DNA of 64,000 nucleotides from contig CAVZAE010000012.1 of the NCBI GenBank assembly GCA_963773195.1, positions 186,001 to 250,000 on the forward strand, read 5' to 3'. Both the position numbers and the translations under genes were made by a program. The notes beneath the pieces were generated by a model. That model did not search any database. It worked only from the letters and a program-made list of their open reading frames with translations, and was not told where the DNA came from. Position 1 is the stretch's first letter; every line of letters starts with the position of its first letter. Below are positions 34,229 to 43,348 of the stretch, piece after piece. The DNA comes from CAIWHR01 sp963773195 (GTDB lineage Bacteria; Pseudomonadota; Gammaproteobacteria; Burkholderiales; Casimicrobiaceae).

Positions 34229-35395
34229 ATGATCCATCGCTTCAGCTTCCCCACGACGATCCATTTCGGCCCCGGGGCGCGCGCACTTGTGGCTGACCAC
34301 CTGAAGGCGCAGGGCGCGCGGCGGCCGCTCGTCGTCACCGACCGCGGCATCGCGCCGCTGCCGCTTCTCGCCGAATTCGTCGCCCGCCTGCACGGGCTCG
34401 CCGTCGCCGTCTACTCCGACATCGGCGGCAACCCGGTCAAAGGACAGGTCGACGCCGGTGTCGCGGCCTACAAGGCCCATGGCGCCGATGCGGTCGTGGG
34501 CCTCGGCGGCGGCGCAGCGCTCGACGTCGCCAAGGCGATCGCGCTGATGGCGACGCACCCCGGCGACGTCCTCGAGTACGCATGGGACCATCCCAACGTA
34601 CGGCCGATCGACCGCGAGTTGCCGTACTTCGTGGCTCTGCCGACGACCGCCGGCACGGGCTCGGAGGTCGGGCGCTCGTCGGTGGTTTCCGACGACACGA
34701 CGCATGTGAAGAAGATCATCTTCTCGCCCAAGCTGCTCGCGAAATGCGTCTTCGCCGATCCGGAGCTCACGCTCGACCTGCCTGCTGCGATCACCGCGGC
34801 GACGGGCATGGACGCGCTTACCCACAACGTCGAGTCCTACCTCTCGCCCGAGTACCACCCGCTCTGCGACGGAATCGCACTCGAGGGCGTGCGCATCGCC
34901 GCGCGCGCGCTGCCGCTGGCCGTGCGCGAGGGCCGCAACCTGCAGGCGCGCAGCGACATGCTGATGAGCTCGATGATGGGCGCCATCGCATTCCAGAAGG
35001 ACCTGGGCGCGGTGCACTCGTGCGCGCACGCGCTGTCCACCGTCGCCGATCTCCATCACGGCCTCGCCAACGGGATCATGATCGACCACGTGATGCGGTT
35101 CAACGCCGAAGTCGCCGCGGCGAAGATGGCCGAGCTTGCACGCGTCGCCGGTGTCGCCGGTGCGGGGACGATGGCCCCGACCGCGGCGGCCGCCGCCTTC
35201 GTCGACTGGCTGAGCCGGATGAAAGCCGACCTCGGTATCCCCGCGACGCTCGGGGCGATCGCGGGCAAACGTCCGGTCACGCGTGCCGACGTTCCCGCGC
35301 TGGTCGACGTCGCCATCAACGACACGTGCCATCGAACGAACCCCCGGCCCTGCACGCGGGCCGATTTCGAGGCGCTGTTCGCGGCCGCCCTGTGA
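34229..35395 (+). CDS. Iron-containing (group III) alcohol dehydrogenase
   Basis: A 388-residue NAD(P)-dependent enzyme. It opens MIHRFSFPTTIHFGPGA, has the nucleotide-binding GLGGGAALDVAKAIAL (about 92-107), ALPTTAGTGSEVGRSSVVS (about 140), and the metal-binding segment with Asp, His, His: ATGMDALTHNVESY (about 192), HSCAHALSTVADLHHGLANGIMI (about 262-284). These enzymes interconvert alcohols and aldehydes; 4-hydroxybutyrate-type substrates would suit a GABA/polyamine pathway, but this is contextual. It runs with the PuuD-like gene 7 bp downstream and the following aldehyde dehydrogenase, so the three form one operon. Confidence 0.9.
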   Translation: MIHRFSFPTTIHFGPGARALVADHLKAQGARRPLVVTDRGIAPLPLLAEFVARLHGLAVAVYSDIGGNPVKGQVDAGVAAYKAHGADAVVGLGGGAALDVAKAIALMATHPGDVLEYAWDHPNVRPIDRELPYFVALPTTAGTGSEVGRSSVVSDDTTHVKKIIFSPKLLAKCVFADPELTLDLPAAITAATGMDALTHNVESYLSPEYHPLCDGIALEGVRIAARALPLAVREGRNLQARSDMLMSSMMGAIAFQKDLGAVHSCAHALSTVADLHHGLANGIMIDHVMRFNAEVAAAKMAELARVAGVAGAGTMAPTAAAAAFVDWLSRMKADLGIPATLGAIAGKRPVTRADVPALVDVAINDTCHRTNPRPCTRADFEALFAAAL

Positions 35396-35402
35396 AGAAC
35401 CG

Positions 35403-36191
35403 ATGTTGAAGATCGGCATCTCCGCGTGCTTCTTCCACGAAGATCGGGAGCGCCCGATTTTCAAGGGGATGACGCTCCAGTACATCGAGCAGAACGTCGC
35501 GCACTGGCTCATGCAGCGCGATGTCCTCGCGTTCATGGTGCCCTCCCCCGACGGCCGCACGCGCCGCGCGGGCAGCAAGGCGACGATCGACGCCTACGCC
35601 AGCGAGCTCGACGGCCTCCTGCTGATGGGGGGCGCTGACGTGTGCCCGGAGTCCTACGGCGAGAAAGCGCAAAAACCCGAGTGGAACGGTGATCGCATCC
35701 GCGACGACTACGAGATCGCGCTCTTGCGCGCGTTCATGGCGCAGGACAAACCGGTGCTCGGCATCTGCCGCGGCGCGCAAGTGATCAACGTCGCGCAGGG
35801 CGGCACGCTGTGGCAGGACCTGGGCACGCAGGTCCCGGGCGCGCTCAACCATCGCAACTGGGCGATCTACGAGGAGAACTGCCACGCCACCACGTTTGTT
35901 CCGGGATCGGGGCTGGCGCGTCTCTATCCCGGGAGCGCGGCGGTCAAGACCAACTCGATCCACCATCAGGCGGTCAAGGCGCTCGGCCGCGACCTCGTCG
36001 TGGAGGCATGGTCGGAGCCTGATCGCATCGTCGAGGCGATCCGCTACAAAGGACCTGGCTACTTGTTCGCCGTCCAATGGCATCCCGAATTTCACGCCCC
36101 CGACGATCCCTCGTTCGTCGACGACACGCCGATCCTGGACGAATTCCTGACCGCCGCCGCGCAGCACAAGTCCGCCGCGTTCGCCCTCTGA
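35403..36191 (+). CDS. puuD: Gamma-glutamyl-gamma-aminobutyrate hydrolase (PuuD/SpuA-like, class I amidotransferase fold)
   Basis: A 262-residue peptidase C26-type hydrolase. The nucleophile elbow is VLGICRGAQVINVAQGG (Cys122). The other catalytic residues are in FAVQWHPEFH (His and Glu near 225), and the N-terminal LLLMGGADVCPESYGE supplies the oxyanion region. PuuD removes glutamate from gamma-glutamyl-GABA, releasing GABA, which fits the gamma-glutamylpolyamine ligase upstream. It follows the alcohol dehydrogenase by 7 bp and ends 2 bp before the aldehyde dehydrogenase ATG, so translation is tightly linked. The family also includes less specific glutamine amidotransferases, so exact specificity is inferred from context. 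Confidence 0.88.
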   Translation: MLKIGISACFFHEDRERPIFKGMTLQYIEQNVAHWLMQRDVLAFMVPSPDGRTRRAGSKATIDAYASELDGLLLMGGADVCPESYGEKAQKPEWNGDRIRDDYEIALLRAFMAQDKPVLGICRGAQVINVAQGGTLWQDLGTQVPGALNHRNWAIYEENCHATTFVPGSGLARLYPGSAAVKTNSIHHQAVKALGRDLVVEAWSEPDRIVEAIRYKGPGYLFAVQWHPEFHAPDDPSFVDDTPILDEFLTAAAQHKSAAFAL

Positions 36192-36193
36192 CG

Positions 36194-37564
36194 ATGAAGA
36201 TCGCCAATCCTGCCGACGGTACGGTCATCACCGAGATCACCGCCGACAATGCGTCCGCAGTCCGCCGCAAGTACGAACTCGCGCGCGGGGGTCAGCCGAA
36301 GTGGGCCAGGACGCCGTTGCGGGCGCGCCTCGCCGCCATCGCCGCGTTCCGCGAGCAAACCGTCGCGAAGCGCGAGACGCTCGCGCGGACGCTCACGCAG
36401 GAAGTCGGAAAGCCGGTCCGCCAGTCGAGGAACGAGCTCAACGGGCTGCTCGCCCGGATCGATTTCTTCCTGGCCGAGTCGGCGCGCGCGCTGCGCGGGG
36501 AGAAGGTCGGCACGAACGCGTCGCAGAAGCTCGAGGAGCGGATCACGCACGAACCGCTTGGCGTCGTCGCGAACATCTCGGCGTGGAACTATCCGTATTT
36601 CGTCGGCAGCAACGTCTTCGTTCCCGCCCTCGTCGCCGGTAACGCGGTGCTCTACAAGCCGTCCGAATTCGCGACGCTGACCGGGCTCCACATTGCCGAG
36701 ATGCTGCACGAGGCTGGCGTGCCACGCGACGTGTTCGTGCCGGTGATAGGCGACGGGACCACCGGGGCCGCGCTTCTGCGCCAGCCGGTCGACGGCGTCT
36801 TTTTCACGGGCTCGTACGCGACTGGCGCCAAGATCGCCGCCACCGCCGGCCGGAGGATGATCAAGGTGCAGCTCGAACTGGGCGGCAAGGACCCGGTCTA
36901 CGTCTGCGACGACGTCGACGCCGCCGCGGCGGCCGCCGCCGTCGCCGATGGCGCGTTCTACAACACCGGGCAGTCGTGCTGCTCGGTCGAGCGCATCTAC
37001 GTCCACGAAAAGGTCCACGACGCCTTCGTGCGCGCGTTCGTCGCTGAAGTGCGCGGCTACAAGCTCGGCGACCCGCTGGACGAGTCGACCTACATCGGCG
37101 CGATCACCCGCCGCCCGCAGCTCGACGTGCTGCGGAAACAGGTTGCCGATGCAAAGCGCAAAGGCGCGAAAATCCTCATGGGCGGTGCCGCGGTCAAGCG
37201 GAAGGGCAACTGGTTCGAGCCGACGGTGCTGACCGACGTCGACCATTCAATGGCCGTGATGCGCGACGAGAGCTTTGGGCCGATCATTGGCATCCAGGCC
37301 GTGGCCGACGATCAGGCGGCGATCGATCTCATGAACGACACCGACTACGGGTTGACCGCCGGCGTCTACGCAAAGGACGAGCGCCGCGCGCGGAAGATCC
37401 TGGCCCGCGTGAACGCCGGTACCGCGTACTGGAACTGCTGCGACCGCGTAAGCCCGCGTCTGCCGTGGTCAGGCGTCAAGCATTCGGGCATCGGGCTCAC
37501 GCTCTCGACCTACGGCATCCAGACGTTCACCCGGCCGAAGGCTTGGCATCTCAAATCCGCCTGA
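36194..37564 (+). CDS. NAD(P)-dependent aldehyde dehydrogenase of the polyamine cluster
   Basis: A 456-residue aldehyde dehydrogenase, somewhat shorter at the N-terminus than the usual 480-500. The cofactor site includes SAWNYPYFVGSNVFVPALVAGNAVLYKPSE (about 129-158) and GVFFTGSYATGAKIA. The general base is Glu228 in VQLELGGKDPVYV and the nucleophile Cys262 in YNTGQSCCSVERIYV. DESFGPIIGI (about 357) is also typical. In Puu/Spu pathways this step oxidises gamma-glutamyl-aminobutyraldehyde or succinic semialdehyde; sequence cannot separate them. It starts 2 bp after the puuD-like stop. Confidence 0.9.
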   Translation: MKIANPADGTVITEITADNASAVRRKYELARGGQPKWARTPLRARLAAIAAFREQTVAKRETLARTLTQEVGKPVRQSRNELNGLLARIDFFLAESARALRGEKVGTNASQKLEERITHEPLGVVANISAWNYPYFVGSNVFVPALVAGNAVLYKPSEFATLTGLHIAEMLHEAGVPRDVFVPVIGDGTTGAALLRQPVDGVFFTGSYATGAKIAATAGRRMIKVQLELGGKDPVYVCDDVDAAAAAAAVADGAFYNTGQSCCSVERIYVHEKVHDAFVRAFVAEVRGYKLGDPLDESTYIGAITRRPQLDVLRKQVADAKRKGAKILMGGAAVKRKGNWFEPTVLTDVDHSMAVMRDESFGPIIGIQAVADDQAAIDLMNDTDYGLTAGVYAKDERRARKILARVNAGTAYWNCCDRVSPRLPWSGVKHSGIGLTLSTYGIQTFTRPKAWHLKSA

Positions 37565-37591
37565 CGCCGGCCCTTCACCTTCGAGGACGCC

Positions 37592-38986
37592 ATGAACGAT
37601 GTCGTGACGCTGACGCCTGCCGCCAAACGCGATCTCGCGTATCACCTGCATCCATCGACCAACCTCAGGCAAGTCGAAACGGAAGGCCCGCTCGTCATTA
37701 CCCGCGGCGACGGCGTGTACGTGATCGACGAATACGGGAACCGCTATCTCGAGGGGATGGCCGGGCTATGGTGCGCTTCGCTCGGGTTTTCGGAGGCGCG
37801 GCTCGCCGAGGCCGCCTACCGCCAGATGCGGGAGCTCCCGTTCTATCATGCGTTCGCGGGCAAGGTGCCGGCGATCGCCACCGAGCTCGCCGAGAAATTG
37901 ATCTCGCTCGCCCCGGCGGGCCTCGCGCGCGTCATCTTCGCCAATTCGGGCTCCGAGGCGAACGATACGGCGATCAAGCTTATCTGGTATTACAACAACG
38001 CGCTCGGCCGGCCGGAGAAGAAGAAGATCATCGGCCGGCAGAAGGGCTACCACGGGATGACGGTCGCGGCCGCGAGCGTCACCGGGCTCGCGTTCGCGCA
38101 CAGCGACTTCGACCTGCCGCGCGGCCGCTTCATTCACGCGGGCTGCCCGCATCACTACCGCTTCGGTCGGGCGGGCGAAAGCGAGGAGCAGTTCGCAACG
38201 CGGCTCGCCGCCGAGCTGGACCAGCTGATCCTGCGCGAAGGTCCCGGAACGGTCGCCGCATTCTTCGCCGAGCCGGTGATGGGCGCTGGCGGCGTAATCG
38301 TCCCGCCCGCCACCTACTTCGAGAAGATCCAGCCCGTGCTCCGGAAGCACGACGTACTCTTCGTCGTCGACGAGGTGATCTGCGGCTTCGGCCGCACGGG
38401 TAACCTGTTCGGCACGCAGACGTATGGCCTCAAGCCCGACATCCTGACCTGCGCCAAGGCCCTGACCGCCGGCTACCTGCCGATGTCGGCAACGCTCGTG
38501 TCCAAGCAGATCTACGATGCGCTGGTCGCCCAGAGCGACAAGCTCGGCGTGTTCGGGCACGGCTACACCTATTCCGCCCATCCTGTCCCTGCAGCCGTCG
38601 CGTTAGAAACGCTCAAGATCTACGAGGAGCGCGACATCGTCGGCCAGGTGCGCCGCGTCGGCCCCCGCTTGCAGGAGGGGCTCCGGCGCCTGTCCGCGCA
38701 CCCGCTCGTCGGCGAGGCGCGCGGCGTCGGGCTTATCGGAGCGCTCGAGCTCGTGCGCGACAAATCGACGCGCGTGAATTTCGACACGAAGGTGGGCGTG
38801 GGCGCGTACGTGGTCAAGCGCGCGCAGCATCACGGCACGATCCTGCGCAACATGGCGGGCGACGTCATCGCGTTCTGCCCCCCGCTGATCATCACCGAGG
38901 CCGAGATCGACGCGCTGCTCGAGCGCACGGCACGCGCACTCGACGACACGCTCGCGATGGTGCGCGGGCGCGGCTTCCCGGGCTGA
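37592..38986 (+). CDS. Class III aminotransferase, putrescine/polyamine:pyruvate type (SpuC-like)
   Basis: A 464-residue PLP enzyme. The Schiff-base lysine is K289 (LTCAKALTAGYLPMSA), the pyridine-ring aspartate D260 (FVVDEVICGFGRTGN), and the phosphate cup FANSGSEANDTAIKL (about 116). The opening YHLHPSTNLRQVETEGPLVITRGDG and GMAGLWCASLGFSE are typical of the omega-amine:pyruvate/SpuC group, which moves the terminal amine of putrescine, cadaverine or GABA-like compounds to pyruvate. It starts 27 bp after the aldehyde dehydrogenase and 19 bp before the transporter ATPase gene, linking catabolism and uptake in one operon. Confidence 0.9.
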   Translation: MNDVVTLTPAAKRDLAYHLHPSTNLRQVETEGPLVITRGDGVYVIDEYGNRYLEGMAGLWCASLGFSEARLAEAAYRQMRELPFYHAFAGKVPAIATELAEKLISLAPAGLARVIFANSGSEANDTAIKLIWYYNNALGRPEKKKIIGRQKGYHGMTVAAASVTGLAFAHSDFDLPRGRFIHAGCPHHYRFGRAGESEEQFATRLAAELDQLILREGPGTVAAFFAEPVMGAGGVIVPPATYFEKIQPVLRKHDVLFVVDEVICGFGRTGNLFGTQTYGLKPDILTCAKALTAGYLPMSATLVSKQIYDALVAQSDKLGVFGHGYTYSAHPVPAAVALETLKIYEERDIVGQVRRVGPRLQEGLRRLSAHPLVGEARGVGLIGALELVRDKSTRVNFDTKVGVGAYVVKRAQHHGTILRNMAGDVIAFCPPLIITEAEIDALLERTARALDDTLAMVRGRGFPG

Positions 38987-39005
38987 CGCGGGACGGCCGG
39001 CGGCG

Positions 39006-40112
39006 ATGTCGGCTGGAAGAGTCTCCTCGGCGAGCGCCGGCAACGGCGCCCTCGTCCGCTTCGTCGGCGTCCACAAGACCTACGACGGCGTCAACCGCGT
39101 CGTCGACCGCCTCGATCTCGACGTCGTCAAGGGCGAGTTCCTGACACTGCTCGGCCCGTCAGGGTCTGGCAAGACGACCACACTCATGATGCTCGCGGGC
39201 TTCGAGATACCGACGGAGGGCGAAATCCTGCTCGAGGGCCGCGCGATCGGCCGGCTGCCGCCCCACAAGCGCGAGATCGGCATGGTGTTCCAGCACTACG
39301 CGCTGTTTCCGCACATGACGGTCGCGGAGAACGTCGCGTTCCCGCTCACCGTCCGCGGCCTGGCGAAGGACGAGGTCGCGACGCGCGTCGCGCGCGCGCT
39401 CTCGATGGTGCAGCTCGCCGCGCTCGCCGGACGCCGCCCCGCCCAGCTCTCCGGCGGGCAGCAACAGCGGGTTGCCGTCGCCCGGGCACTCGTGTTCGAG
39501 CCCAAGCTCGTGCTGATGGACGAGCCGCTGGGCGCGCTCGACAAGCAGCTCCGCGAGCAGATGCAGCTCGAGATCCGTCGCCTGCATCGCGAGCTCGGCG
39601 TAACGATGGTCTACGTCACTCACGACCAGAGCGAGGCGCTCACGATGTCCGACCGGATCGCCGTGTTCCGGCAGGGGCGCATCGAGCAGATCGGCACCCC
39701 GGAGGCGATCTACGACGAGCCGGCGAACGCGTTCGTCGCCCGGTTCATCGGCGAGAACAATCGCGTCGTTGGCACCGTGGTCGAGGTCGAGGGCGGGCGT
39801 TGCGCGGTGCGCGCCCGCGGCGGGGCGGTGCTGGCCGGGACCTGCGCCGGCCCGCTCGCGCCGGGCGACGAGGCGCTCGTGTCCGTCCGCCCGGAGCAGA
39901 TTGCGCTGGACGAGGTGGCGGATTGTGCGCTCGACGGGACCCTTGCCGAGGCCATCTACCTGGGCGACCACCTCCGGCTGCGCATCGCCGTGCCCGAGAT
40001 GGGCGACATCGTCGTCAAATCGCAGGCGGCGCGTGCCATAGCGGTCGGCGCGCACGTAAGATTCGGGTGGCAGGCCCGGGACTGCCGGGTGTTCCGGCTT
40101 GACGACGATTGA
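39006..40112 (+). CDS. potA: Polyamine-type ABC transporter ATP-binding protein (PotA/SpuF-like)
   Basis: A 368-residue ATPase. Walker A is GPSGSGKTTTLMMLAGF (about 44), Q-loop IGMVFQHYALFPHMTVAENVAFPL, signature LSGGQQQRVAVARAL (about 148), Walker B LVLMDEPLGALD, and switch His VTHDQSEAL. The C-terminal TOBE domain (about 275-365) includes VSVRPEQIAL. It opens the transporter genes: ATPase, binding protein and two permeases follow in the same direction. PotA-type ATPases drive spermidine/putrescine uptake; the neighbouring catabolic genes support a polyamine ligand. The next gene begins 71 bp downstream with its own strong Shine-Dalgarno. Confidence 0.92.
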   Translation: MSAGRVSSASAGNGALVRFVGVHKTYDGVNRVVDRLDLDVVKGEFLTLLGPSGSGKTTTLMMLAGFEIPTEGEILLEGRAIGRLPPHKREIGMVFQHYALFPHMTVAENVAFPLTVRGLAKDEVATRVARALSMVQLAALAGRRPAQLSGGQQQRVAVARALVFEPKLVLMDEPLGALDKQLREQMQLEIRRLHRELGVTMVYVTHDQSEALTMSDRIAVFRQGRIEQIGTPEAIYDEPANAFVARFIGENNRVVGTVVEVEGGRCAVRARGGAVLAGTCAGPLAPGDEALVSVRPEQIALDEVADCALDGTLAEAIYLGDHLRLRIAVPEMGDIVVKSQAARAIAVGAHVRFGWQARDCRVFRLDDD

Positions 40113-40183
40113 GGCGTGGCCTCAGCGCGCCGGTCCCGTCCCACGAGAGCACGATCGATCTCTATCACGTCCAGGAGGACACG

Positions 40184-41224
40184 ATGCAACGACATCCCCT
40201 GTTGTTCCTGCTGGCGGCCTTTGCCGCCGGCGCCGCGCTGACTGCCCAAGCGCGGGATCTGACGGTCGTTTCGTGGGGCGGCGCCTACCAGGACGCCCAG
40301 CGCGAGGCGTATTTCAAGCCGTACATGGCCACCGGCGCCAAGATGGCCGAGGAGAGCTGGGACGGCGGCGTCGGCACGCTGCGCGCCAAGATCCAGGGCG
40401 GCGCCAACAACTGGGACGTCGTCCAGGTCGAGTCCGAGGAGCTGCTCCTCGGTTGCGAGGAAGGCCTCTTCGAAAAACTCGATTGGTCGAAGCTCGGCGG
40501 CAAGGACAAGTACCTGCCGGACGCGGTAAACGACTGCGGCGTCGGCGCGATCGTCTACAGCTTCATCCTGGCCTACGACGGCGACAAGATCAAAGGCGAC
40601 GCGCCGAAGAGCTGGGCCGACTTCTGGAACACGCAGAAGTGGCCGGGCAAGCGCGCGCTGCGCAAGGGACCGAAGACGACGCTCGAGATCGCGCTCATGG
40701 CCGATGGCGTTGCGCCGGCGGACGTCTACAAGGTGCTGGGCACGCCGGCCGGTGTCGACCGCGCGTTCGCGAAGCTCGATCAGCTCAAGTCGAACCTCAT
40801 CTGGTGGGAAAAGGGCTCGCAGCCGCCGCAGCTCCTCGCCGCCGGCGAAGCGCTGATGGTCGATGCCTACAACGGCCGGATCGCCGCGGCGAACGACAAG
40901 GACAAGAAGAACTTCAAGATCGTGTGGACCAACAATCTCTACACGATCGACTCGTGGGTGATCATGAAGGGGACACCCAACAAGGCCGATGCCGAAAAGT
41001 ATCTGGTCTTCGTCAACGACCCGAATCACCAGAAGGACCTGCCGCCGCGGATTCCCTACGGCGTAACGACCAAGGCCGCGACGGCGCTGATCGACAAGAA
41101 TGTGCTGCCGAACCTCGCCACTGCGCCCGAGAACATCAAGTCGGCGCTCTACATCAACGACAAGTTCTGGCTCGAGAATCTCGACAAGCTGAACCAGCGG
41201 TTCAACGCCTGGGTCGCCAAGTAA
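40184..41224 (+). CDS. potD: Polyamine-type ABC transporter periplasmic binding protein (PotD/SpuD-like)
   Basis: A 346-residue binding protein. ATG 40184 follows a full AGGAGG (40173-40178) and begins a signal peptide ending QA-RD (about residue 23). The mature protein starts DLTVVSWGGAYQDAQREAYFKPYMATGAK, the usual opening of extracellular-solute-binding family 1/8 proteins for polyamines. NNWDVVQVESEELL, WADFWNTQKWPGKRALRKG and PIPYGVTTKAA-like text near the end follow the PotD/PotF-related layout. Ligand choice within polyamines and related amines is not readable. It lies between the ATPase and the two permeases. Confidence 0.88.
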   Translation: MQRHPLLFLLAAFAAGAALTAQARDLTVVSWGGAYQDAQREAYFKPYMATGAKMAEESWDGGVGTLRAKIQGGANNWDVVQVESEELLLGCEEGLFEKLDWSKLGGKDKYLPDAVNDCGVGAIVYSFILAYDGDKIKGDAPKSWADFWNTQKWPGKRALRKGPKTTLEIALMADGVAPADVYKVLGTPAGVDRAFAKLDQLKSNLIWWEKGSQPPQLLAAGEALMVDAYNGRIAAANDKDKKNFKIVWTNNLYTIDSWVIMKGTPNKADAEKYLVFVNDPNHQKDLPPRIPYGVTTKAATALIDKNVLPNLATAPENIKSALYINDKFWLENLDKLNQRFNAWVAK

Positions 41225-41285
41225 GGCACGCTGCTACGCTCTGCGCCCGCCGCCGCCGGCGGCCGGCGCGGAGTTCTCCGGCACC

Positions 41286-42524
41286 ATGATAGCCGCCGCA
41301 CCCGCGCTTCCGGACCGCGGGCTCGCGCGCGGCCTCGCGCGCTCCGAGCGCGCGGCGAAGGTCCGCGCGATCGCGCTCACGCTGCCGCTGCTCCTGTTCC
41401 TGCTCGCGACCTTCGTCGGGCCGATCGCCGTCCTGCTTGCGAAAAGCGTCGTCGACACCGACGTCGCCCGGATCTTCCCGCGCGTGACCGAGGCGCTGCG
41501 CACCTGGAACGGCCTGCAACTTCCTCCGCCAGAGGCCTGGACCGCACTGGCAGACGACATTCGAGCGGCACGGACCGACGGCACGCTGGCTTCCGCCGGG
41601 ACGCGGCTCAACTACGACGTCACGGGTTACCGTTCTCTGCTGTTCTCGACCGCCCGGCAGCTGCCGGATCCGCTCCCCGACGACGTCCGCACCGCCTTCG
41701 TCGCCATCGATCCCAAGTGGGGCGAGCTCGAGACGTGGGGTGCGATTCGCCGCGCGTCGGGCCCGGTCACCGACTATTTCCTGCTGGCCGCGGTCGATCT
41801 CCGGCGCGATGCCGCCGGGCACATTGTCCAGGAGAAGGACGATGAGACCGTCTTCCGGATGATCCTTGGCCGCACATTATGGATCGCGGCCATGGTGACG
41901 CTGTTCTGCCTGCTCTTGGGCTACCCGACAGCGTGGTACCTGTCGCAGCAGACGGGCCGCAAGGCGGCGATCCTGCTCTTCCTCGTGTTGCTGCCCTTCT
42001 GGACGTCGCTTCTCGTGCGCACGGTGGCGTGGGTCGTGCTGCTCCAGCGCGAGGGCGTCGTCAATGACGCGCTCCTGACCGCGGGGCTCGTGACCGAGCC
42101 GTTGCGAATGATCTTCAACCGGTTCGCGGTCTACACGGCGATGGTCCACGTGCTGCTGCCGTTCATGATCCTTCCGCTCTATAGCGTAATGAGAGCGATT
42201 CCGCCTTCGTATCTGCGCGCGGCCGCGTCTCTGGGCGCGCCGCCGGTCACCGCATGGCTTCGCGTCTATCTTCCGCAGACGCTGCCCGGCATCGGCGCCG
42301 GCTGCCTCATGGTCTTCATCCAGGCGCTGGGCTATTACGTGACGCCCGCGCTCGTCGGCGGCGCCGACGATCAGATGATCAGCTATTTCATCGCCTTCTA
42401 CGCGAGCAAGACGATCAATTGGGCGATGGCCGCGGCGCTCGCGTTGATCCTGCTCGCGGCGACCATGGCTCTCTATGCCGTCTATCAGCGCCTGATCGGA
42501 CTCGACCAGGTGCGGCTCGGATGA
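41286..42524 (+). CDS. potB: Polyamine-type ABC transporter permease, PotB-like with extended periplasmic loop
   Basis: A 412-residue permease, more than 100 residues longer than ordinary PotB. The first membrane segment (about 32-54) is followed by a hydrophilic stretch of about 140 residues (about 55-195: RIFPRVTEALRTWNG, then FSTARQLPDPLPDDVR and similar), probably periplasmic. The usual segments resume at TLWIAAMVTLFCLLLGYPTAWYLS. The EAA loop with SYLRAAASLGAPPVTAWLRVYLPQTLPG (about 320-347) contacts the ATPase. The stop overlaps the next permease start as ATGA. Confidence 0.88.
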   Translation: MIAAAPALPDRGLARGLARSERAAKVRAIALTLPLLLFLLATFVGPIAVLLAKSVVDTDVARIFPRVTEALRTWNGLQLPPPEAWTALADDIRAARTDGTLASAGTRLNYDVTGYRSLLFSTARQLPDPLPDDVRTAFVAIDPKWGELETWGAIRRASGPVTDYFLLAAVDLRRDAAGHIVQEKDDETVFRMILGRTLWIAAMVTLFCLLLGYPTAWYLSQQTGRKAAILLFLVLLPFWTSLLVRTVAWVVLLQREGVVNDALLTAGLVTEPLRMIFNRFAVYTAMVHVLLPFMILPLYSVMRAIPPSYLRAAASLGAPPVTAWLRVYLPQTLPGIGAGCLMVFIQALGYYVTPALVGGADDQMISYFIAFYASKTINWAMAAALALILLAATMALYAVYQRLIGLDQVRLG

Positions 42525-43348
42525 GCGTCGACAACCGCACTTCCGGCCAGCGCATCGCCGCGGCCATCGTCCCGGCGATCGCATTTGCCGTGCTCGCGTT
42601 TCTCGTGGCGCCGATCGCGGTCGTCGTTCCACTGTCGTTTTCTGCCGGCTCGTTCTTCCACTATCCGCTGCCGGGCTTTTCGCTTCGGTGGTACCAGGAC
42701 TTCTTCACGTCCCCGTTCTGGTTGCCCGCGCTCAAGAACAGCCTGTTCCTGGGCTCGGTCGCGGCCACGCTCGCCACCGTGCTCGGCACGCTGGCCGCGA
42801 TCGGTCTCTGGCGCGCACGCTTCCCGCTCCGCGGCGTCGTCCTCGCGGTGCTGATCTCGCCGATGGTCGTGCCGGTCGTGATTGTCGCGGTCGGCGCCTA
42901 TTTCGCGTTCGCTCCGCTGAATTTGACGGACGGCTTCACGGGCCTGATCCTTGTCCACACCGCGCTCGGCGCGCCGTTCGTCGTGATCACCGTTCTCGCG
43001 ACGCTGTCCGGCTTCGACCGCAACCTGATGCGGGCGGCCGCGGCGAGCGGCGCCGGCCCGCTGGTCGCATTCCGGCGCGTGATGCTGCCGACGATCTTGC
43101 CCGGCGTCGCGTCCGGCGCGGTGTTCGCGTTCGCAACGTCGTTCGACGAGGTTGTCGTGGTGCTGCTGATGGCCGGACCGGGTCAGCGCACGCTGCCGCG
43201 CCAGATGTTCGCCGGGATCAACGACAACATCAGCCTCACGATCACGGCGGCAGCGACGATGCTGATTGCCTTCTCGACGCTGCTTATGGCCTGCGTCGCG
43301 CTGCTCAAACGCCGTGGAGCCATGGGCCGGCGAGCCCGCGTCAGCTAG
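42521..43348 (+). CDS. potC: Polyamine-type ABC transporter permease, PotC-like
   Basis: A 275-residue permease with six hydrophobic segments. FLVAPIAVVVPLSFSAGSFFHYPLPGFSLRWYQDFF (about 27-62) is the typical PotC/YdcV N-terminus; the EAA loop reads NLMRAAAASGAGPLVAFRRVMLPTILPGVASG (about 169-200), followed by FATSFDEVVVVLLMAG. It starts inside the end of the PotB-like gene (ATGA, 42521-42524), and its stop overlaps that of the convergent folD by 8 bp, closing the operon. Confidence 0.92.
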   Translation: MSVDNRTSGQRIAAAIVPAIAFAVLAFLVAPIAVVVPLSFSAGSFFHYPLPGFSLRWYQDFFTSPFWLPALKNSLFLGSVAATLATVLGTLAAIGLWRARFPLRGVVLAVLISPMVVPVVIVAVGAYFAFAPLNLTDGFTGLILVHTALGAPFVVITVLATLSGFDRNLMRAAAASGAGPLVAFRRVMLPTILPGVASGAVFAFATSFDEVVVVLLMAGPGQRTLPRQMFAGINDNISLTITAAATMLIAFSTLLMACVALLKRRGAMGRRARVS

